Positions 59,601-64,000 of a DNA stretch of 64,000 nucleotides are shown here, piece after piece. The DNA comes from Yamagishiella unicocca (lineage: Eukaryota; Chlorophyta; Chlorophyceae; Chlamydomonadales; Volvocaceae). Within the stretch, counting starts at the first letter, position 1, and every line of letters begins with the position of its first letter. The stretch spans positions 558,001-622,000 of the forward strand of contig BDSL01000025.1 in assembly GCA_003116995.1 (NCBI GenBank), written 5' to 3'. Position numbers and translations under genes: made by a program. The notes below the pieces were generated by a model. That model ran no database searches, had not been told where the DNA came from, and saw only the letters and a list, made by a program, of their open reading frames with translations.

Positions 59601-60809
59601 TCTGAACGGTCTGTCCATTTTCCTCGTCAAGAAGGAGACCAGCCTAGCTGTCCACTTTTCCATACCGAGTCGCTAATTGGAAAGCTTGGAGTGAGAATGG
59701 ATCGGCAGACCATAATTGCGCATTTATGGCATGTGTTTCGTGCTACACAGGACGCGCACAGGTGGGTTGGGCTTTGGCTAGTACGATTTGGCGGTCAGCT
59801 TGATTGGGCAGTGACCCTAGAGGAAGTCAGTTCGAAAGATGGGATCTATAACGCGAATCTCACAGGAAATGTTTATCGTAACTGCACAAAACGTCTGGTC
59901 GCCCGACCCATGCCCCGCCCGCCAATGGTTCTCGGGTCTCGGTCAGAGTCGCGGACGTCGCATGGCCTCAGCGTCTTCTACCGTTACGCGTACCTACATA
60001 TTATTTCCAATCCGTGCAGGGGCAGTTCCGATTCCTGCAGGTGAGGCCCGCGACGTGGGCCGAGTGGACCAGCACGGAGACGGGGGGCTGTGTGCTGTTA
60101 CCAGCAAGGCGCCAGCGCAATTCATTAGCCGTCTCTGCCGGCGCTAGATGCGGCGGCAGCAAAGCGGTAAGCCCTAGAAGGCACGGTAGGGGGGAACGAT
60201 GGTGGCGCTGTGGCAGTTTGTGCAGCGTCCACTAGGATCCATCATCTAAATGGCATACATAATCACACCCTGCGCCCGTTAACCTATTATGACCATGCAC
60301 CAACGTGAATCGCTGGCTCGGCTGGGGCAAACAGGAACGGGAACGGGCTGGGACCGAGTCGAATGATAGCTTTTGAAGAGGTCAGCGGTTGAGGTAGATG
60401 GCAAAGGAGGTGACCTACCCTGCGGGGTTACGCCGTAACTGACTAGAATTCCATTCATGTCAGCCAAAAGGGCGGGGCCAAGCTGTGGGGAGATCTGCGC
60501 TATGGCACGGACGAGATGTGGCCGAATCATGTGGGTCGACGTCAGCCAGTGCACCGAGGACCGTTCAAGGAAGACCCCAGCCGTGTTAGTTGCGCCCAGG
60601 GCTATGCGCTATCAGCTCTACTTGCGATGGCTCTAGGCTCTCAGCTCTTCTTATAATGGCTCCACACCGCACTGCCCTCGGACGCCGCAGACGCACAGGC
60701 TACATTAGGCTGTAGGAGCCAGGGAGCATCACTGCCATCAACCCAGGCTACATCAAGCTGTAGGAGCCAGGGAGCATCACTGCCATCAACCCAGCCGCTC
60801 ACGGCCCCG
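59601..60809. other. Region without a supported gene
   Basis: A minus-strand stretch (60554-60415) reads THMIRPHLVRAIAQISPQLG and PALLADMNGILVSYGVTPQG and ends at a GTAGGT donor. It looks like one exon of an unknown gene, but no neighbours were found. A 48-bp direct repeat lies at 60694-60790. Confidence 0.35.
60694..60790. repeat. 48-bp direct repeat, two copies
   Basis: CTACATTAGGCTGTAGGAGC...CATCAACCCAGG is followed by an almost identical copy with two or three differences. On the minus strand it would encode repeated WVDGSDAPWLLQ, within a frame opposite the next gene. Confidence 0.85.
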
Positions 60810-63800
60810 ATGGTGGCGGCCGCGGTGGCGGCGGCGGCGCCCTCCCAGCGCCCGCGAGGAGCTGCTCCACGGGCAAGACCGTGTACGACAGCTGCAGCGG
60901 CGCCACTGCTACAGCCGTTGCTGCTGCTGCTGCTGCTGCTGCTCTTCCTCCCGTTGAGAGACGGTGGGGGTTGCGCCGACGGCACGTTTCCTCCGGCGCC
61001 GCTGCCGTGCAAATCACTTTCCGCGTCCGGCGCTGCTGCGGATGGCGCCAGCCGCGGACTATCGCTGTGCGTGCATTTGGGAGGGGTGTCGCACCCAGCC
61101 CTCGCCCGTACGGAAGCCTCTCGAAGTGATTTCCAGGGCACTACCTGCCGCGCTCTTCGCGCATACACACCCGTAGACAGCTGCGCGCTGCTGCGGGTGG
61201 GGACCAGCCCATGCGGCGGTGGCGCTGGCGGCGGCGCCGCCGCCGCCGGCGCCGCGGATGCACATGGCGTCTATGTTGACACTGACGGCTTGACCGACGA
61301 CGCCGATGGGAGCCGCTGCATCACCGTGGAGTTTGAGCTTGGAGCCCCGGCGGGCGGTGAAGGGGAAATGGAGGCCGCCGCCGCGGCCCTGGCCGCTGCG
61401 CGTCTATCGCAGGTGAGGGACTGCTGCGGGGCATTACGAGGAGGTGCCAGGAGGCCGCATGAGGGGCCCATGATTGGTGCTGGGATGGCACCATGCGGTT
61501 GGGGTGCGGTTGGGGCGTTGATAGGGAACCCGGTACGGGCCACACATGTCAGGGACACACTTGGCAAGCCTGTATCATGCCCCACAGCAGTCTCCGGCTG
61601 TCGCCGACAACAGATGTGACACGGATTCGCGTCTCCGTAGCAGACGTGACACGGATTCGCGTCTCCGTAGCAGAATCGAGGGCAGGACTAGTGCACGCGG
61701 GACGGCTGTGCCGGTGGGTGCCAGGGCATGACGATCCGATAGCAGCAAGCGCCGTAGTCCTCGCCTTGTCGTACACGGCAGCCGCGAGAGCATTCGGGGC
61801 CTTCCGACCTGGATGCTAGGGGCAGCGGGCAGGGGCCCGCGGGGGTGCGCTGAGTGTGTGGCAGGAGGGGCTTTGCGCAGACTAGGCATGGACAGGTTTG
61901 GTGCCGTGGAGCTTTCGGCTGCAGGTGCAGGGGCAAAGAGAAAAAACAACTTTAGAAGGACTTTGCGCCTTTGCAGCTGATTTAAGCTACCGCTTACTTC
62001 AATTGACATTATTACTAGTTATGGTTCCACTTTATTCTCTGTAGTTTGGTCAGCAAGTACATTTGAGGTGCTGTCTGTATGCATCGAAGCGCTGGGATGC
62101 AGAGGCACTATGTGGGAGGAGGGGTTGGGGGCAGCAAGGAAAACCGTGGACACGACAATAGGAGAAGAAAGGGAGGAATACTAACGGGAGAAGGTGCTGC
62201 ATCACGCGTTTGAACTTGATTGAAATTGAATTTGAGTTCAGTTGGTTGCCCACGTAACGAGATGAGGGCGGCCAATCCCGGCAGCATGCGTCAGCATGAG
62301 GTTGCCTGATGACGTGGCAACGGGCCGTCCGCGTATCGGCCGGCAGTGAGCCTGCAGCTGGCTTGTGCGATTGGCGGCGGGCGCACTAGCCGCTCCGTCA
62401 GCGACGCTTTCGGCACCATGTAGTGGGTGGCTCCATGAGGGCCCGGGCAACGGCTGGACGTGATAAGGTGAAGCAACGGTGACACAACGGTGACATAACG
62501 GTGACATAACGATGACCGAACGGCGTCAAAACGGTGATCTAACGGTGACCTGACAGCGACGAGTCTGGCGGCGTGTGAGCCAGGTCTCATCCTCATGCGT
62601 ATTCTGCGTACGGCGCCGTACACCACATCACGTGCCGACCCCTCCCATGACACTCCCTGCAGGGGCCTACCTCTGAGGCCGTGGAGCGGTTGCTGGAATC
62701 CGTACGGAAACAGTACGGCGTGACGTCCGTCGTGGTCAGCCTCAAGGCGCGGAAGGGCGGGATGCATACTTGGCAGGCGGATGGAGCCGCATTCAGGAGG
62801 CGTCTGGAAGAGCTGGATTCCCCAGCAGCACCACCTGCGGTTCCAAACCCCACGGCTCCGGAACCCTTGCCGCCCAAAGCGACGGCTCCGGAACCCTTGC
62901 CGCCCAAACCGACGGCTCCGGAGCCCTCAACGCCGACTCCAGCTTCTCCAGGATTGGAGCCCACGTCGCCGCCGTCACCGGAATCTGTCCGGGTCGATCC
63001 CCAAGCCGAGCTGACTCCGGTGCTTCCGCCTTCTCCAGAGCCCTCGGCCCCATCCGAAACATCGCCACCAGCTCCGGAACCAGGTCAAGCCCCTCCACCA
63101 GGCGGGCCGGCTCCTGTGTCTCCACCTTCCCCAGAGCCGATGCCCCTGCCACCAACAACTCCGGAAACAGGGCAAGCCCCACCACCAGTCGGGCCGGCTC
63201 CTATGTCTCCACCTTCCCCAGAGCCGATGCCCCTGCCACCACCAGCTCCGGAACCAGGGCTAGCCCCTCCACCAAGCGGGCCGGCTCCTGTGTCTCCACC
63301 TTCCCCAGACCCGATGCCCCTGCCACCAACAACTCCGGAAACAGGGCAAGCCCCACCACCAGTCGGGCCGGCTCCTATGTCTCCACCTTCCCCAGAGCCG
63401 ATGCCCCTGCCACCACCAGCTCCGGAACCAGGTCAAGTCCCACCACCAGGCGGGCCGGCTCCTGTGTCTCCACCTTCCCCAGAGCCGATGCCCCTGCCAC
63501 CACCAGCTCCGGAACCAGGTCAAGTCCCACCACCAGTCGGGCCGGCTCCTATGTCTCCACCTTTCCCCGAGCCGATGCCCCTGCCACCACCAGCTCCGGA
63601 ACCAGGGCAAGCCACCCCGCCAGGCGGCCCGGCTCCTGTGTCTCCACCTTCCCCAGAGCCGATGCCCCTGCCACCACCAACTCCGGAACCAGGGCAAGCC
63701 ACCCCGCCAGGCGGGCCGGCTCCTATGTCTCCACCTTCCCCAGAGCCGATGCCCCTGCCACCACCAACTCCGGAACTAGGGCAAGCCACCCCGCCAGGCG

Positions 63801-64000
63801 GGCCGGCTCCTGTGTCTCCACCTTCCCCAGAGCCGATGCCCCTGCCACCACCAGCTCCGGAACCATCCCCCACCCCTCCACCAGTCGGGCCGGCTCCTGT
63901 GTCTCCACCTTCCCCAGAGCCGATGCCCCTGCCTCCACCAGCTCCGGAACCAGGTCAAGCCACCCCACCAGGCGGGCCGGCTCCTGTGTCTCCACCTTCC
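60810..64000 (+). CDS. Proline-rich, probably extracellular repeat protein (5' part)
   Basis: Two exons, 60810-61412 and 62663 to beyond the window, join in phase 0 (CAG|GTGAGG; CCTGCAG) for 647 codons with no stop. The first exon has a Leu-rich hydrophobic run (about residues 33-49) that may act as a signal or anchor, then a Gly/Ala-rich part. Across the junction ITVEFELGAP...LAAARLSQ|GPTSEAVERLLESV...VTSVVVSLKA reads as a beta-alpha-beta module like those of volvocine cell-surface proteins (inference). After residue 240 comes Pro-rich sequence, and from 63107 a 29-residue repeat, PAPVSPPSPEPMPLPPPAPE plus PGQAPPPGG, about ten copies. The Ser-Pro and Pro-Pro motifs suit hydroxyproline-linked glycosylation, as in algal cell-wall glycoproteins. 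The first exon also has an open frame on the opposite strand, so its start is less certain than the second exon. Confidence 0.62.
61413..62662. other. Long intron of the proline-rich protein gene
   Basis: A 1,250-nt intron, long compared with the others here. It holds a 30-bp direct repeat (GACACGGATTCGCGTCTCCG region, 61615-61675) and an ACGGTGACATA-type repeat of about seven units at 62465-62560. A further internal exon cannot be excluded. Confidence 0.45.
63107..64000 (+). repeat. 87-bp coding tandem repeat
   Basis: The unit starts at CCGGCTCCTGTGTCTCCACC, with copies at 63107, 63194 and every 87 bp to the window edge (about ten copies). The period is a multiple of three and the frame stays open. 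Third-position and small amino-acid differences (GTG/ATG, CCACCAGCT/CCAACAACT) separate units. The array continues past 64000. Confidence 0.95.

Noticed and set aside
60641..61168. Minus-strand 175-codon frame with WVDGSDAPWLLQ repeats and poly-Ser, opposite the Pro-rich gene
   Set aside because: It could be coding, but the plus-strand exon splices in phase into a clearly coding exon and keeps a plausible domain across the junction. The minus frame has no such support.
62793..63995. Long minus-strand frames through the 87-bp array (for example WFRSWWWQGHRLWGRW repeats)
   Set aside because: These are by-products of a repeat whose period is a multiple of three. The plus frame joins the upstream exon and has the Ser-Pro composition known from algal extracellular proteins.

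Overview
The window reads as nuclear DNA of a green alga, most probably a volvocine (Chlamydomonas/Volvox/Gonium group). It is GC-rich. Its genes are cut into many small exons by GT-AG introns with GTGAG, GTACG or GTAGG donors. The introns are full of short tandem repeats, the proteins carry poly-Gln, poly-Ala and Pro-rich runs, and TGTAA, the usual algal poly(A) signal, follows at least two genes. There is no operon structure and no prokaryotic feature. The assignment rests on gene style, not on a species marker.

Layout. (1) 363-1199 (+): a small three-exon gene of unknown function. (2) 2533-14321 (+): a 20-exon gene for a tyrosine-kinase-like (TKL) Ser/Thr kinase of about 1,293 residues, with a TATA box at 2319. 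Its splice phases close exactly over all exons. (3) 14.3-19.6 kb: purine-rich repeats and sequence without a recognisable gene. (4) 19610-21098 (+) and 23489-21403 (-): two small convergent genes, one for a 208-residue soluble protein and one for a 199-residue, probably organelle-targeted membrane protein. (5) 27726-23945 (-): ALG6, the ER glucosyltransferase that puts the first glucose on the N-glycan precursor, nine exons, 540 residues, with a C-terminal KKXX ER-retrieval signal. (6) 27.8-45.1 kb: a repeat-rich interval with a near-identical segmental duplication, diverged tandem duplications, dispersed repeat families, a reverse-transcriptase remnant and a few orphan exon-like fragments. 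(7) 52431-45158 (-): a second TKL kinase whose glycine-rich loop has lost its glycines. (8) 53.4-60.6 kb: transposon debris, including a long 21-bp satellite-like array and a second LINE-like remnant. (9) 60810 to the window end (+): the 5' part of a gene for a proline-rich, probably extracellular protein with an 87-bp (29-residue) tandem repeat. The gene runs off the window.

The genes do not form one pathway. The two kinases share architecture (long low-complexity N-terminus, TKL catalytic core, non-RD catalytic loop, low-complexity C-terminus) and look like members of the expanded algal TKL family. ALG6 and the Pro-rich protein both belong to the secretory route. I did not find a clearly new multi-gene system. 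The most unusual items are the second kinase's degenerate P-loop, the recent duplication at 30-33 kb, the 21-bp array open in several frames, the dispersed intronic repeat families and the 87-bp repeat gene. All exon boundaries were read by eye from splice motifs and phase continuity.
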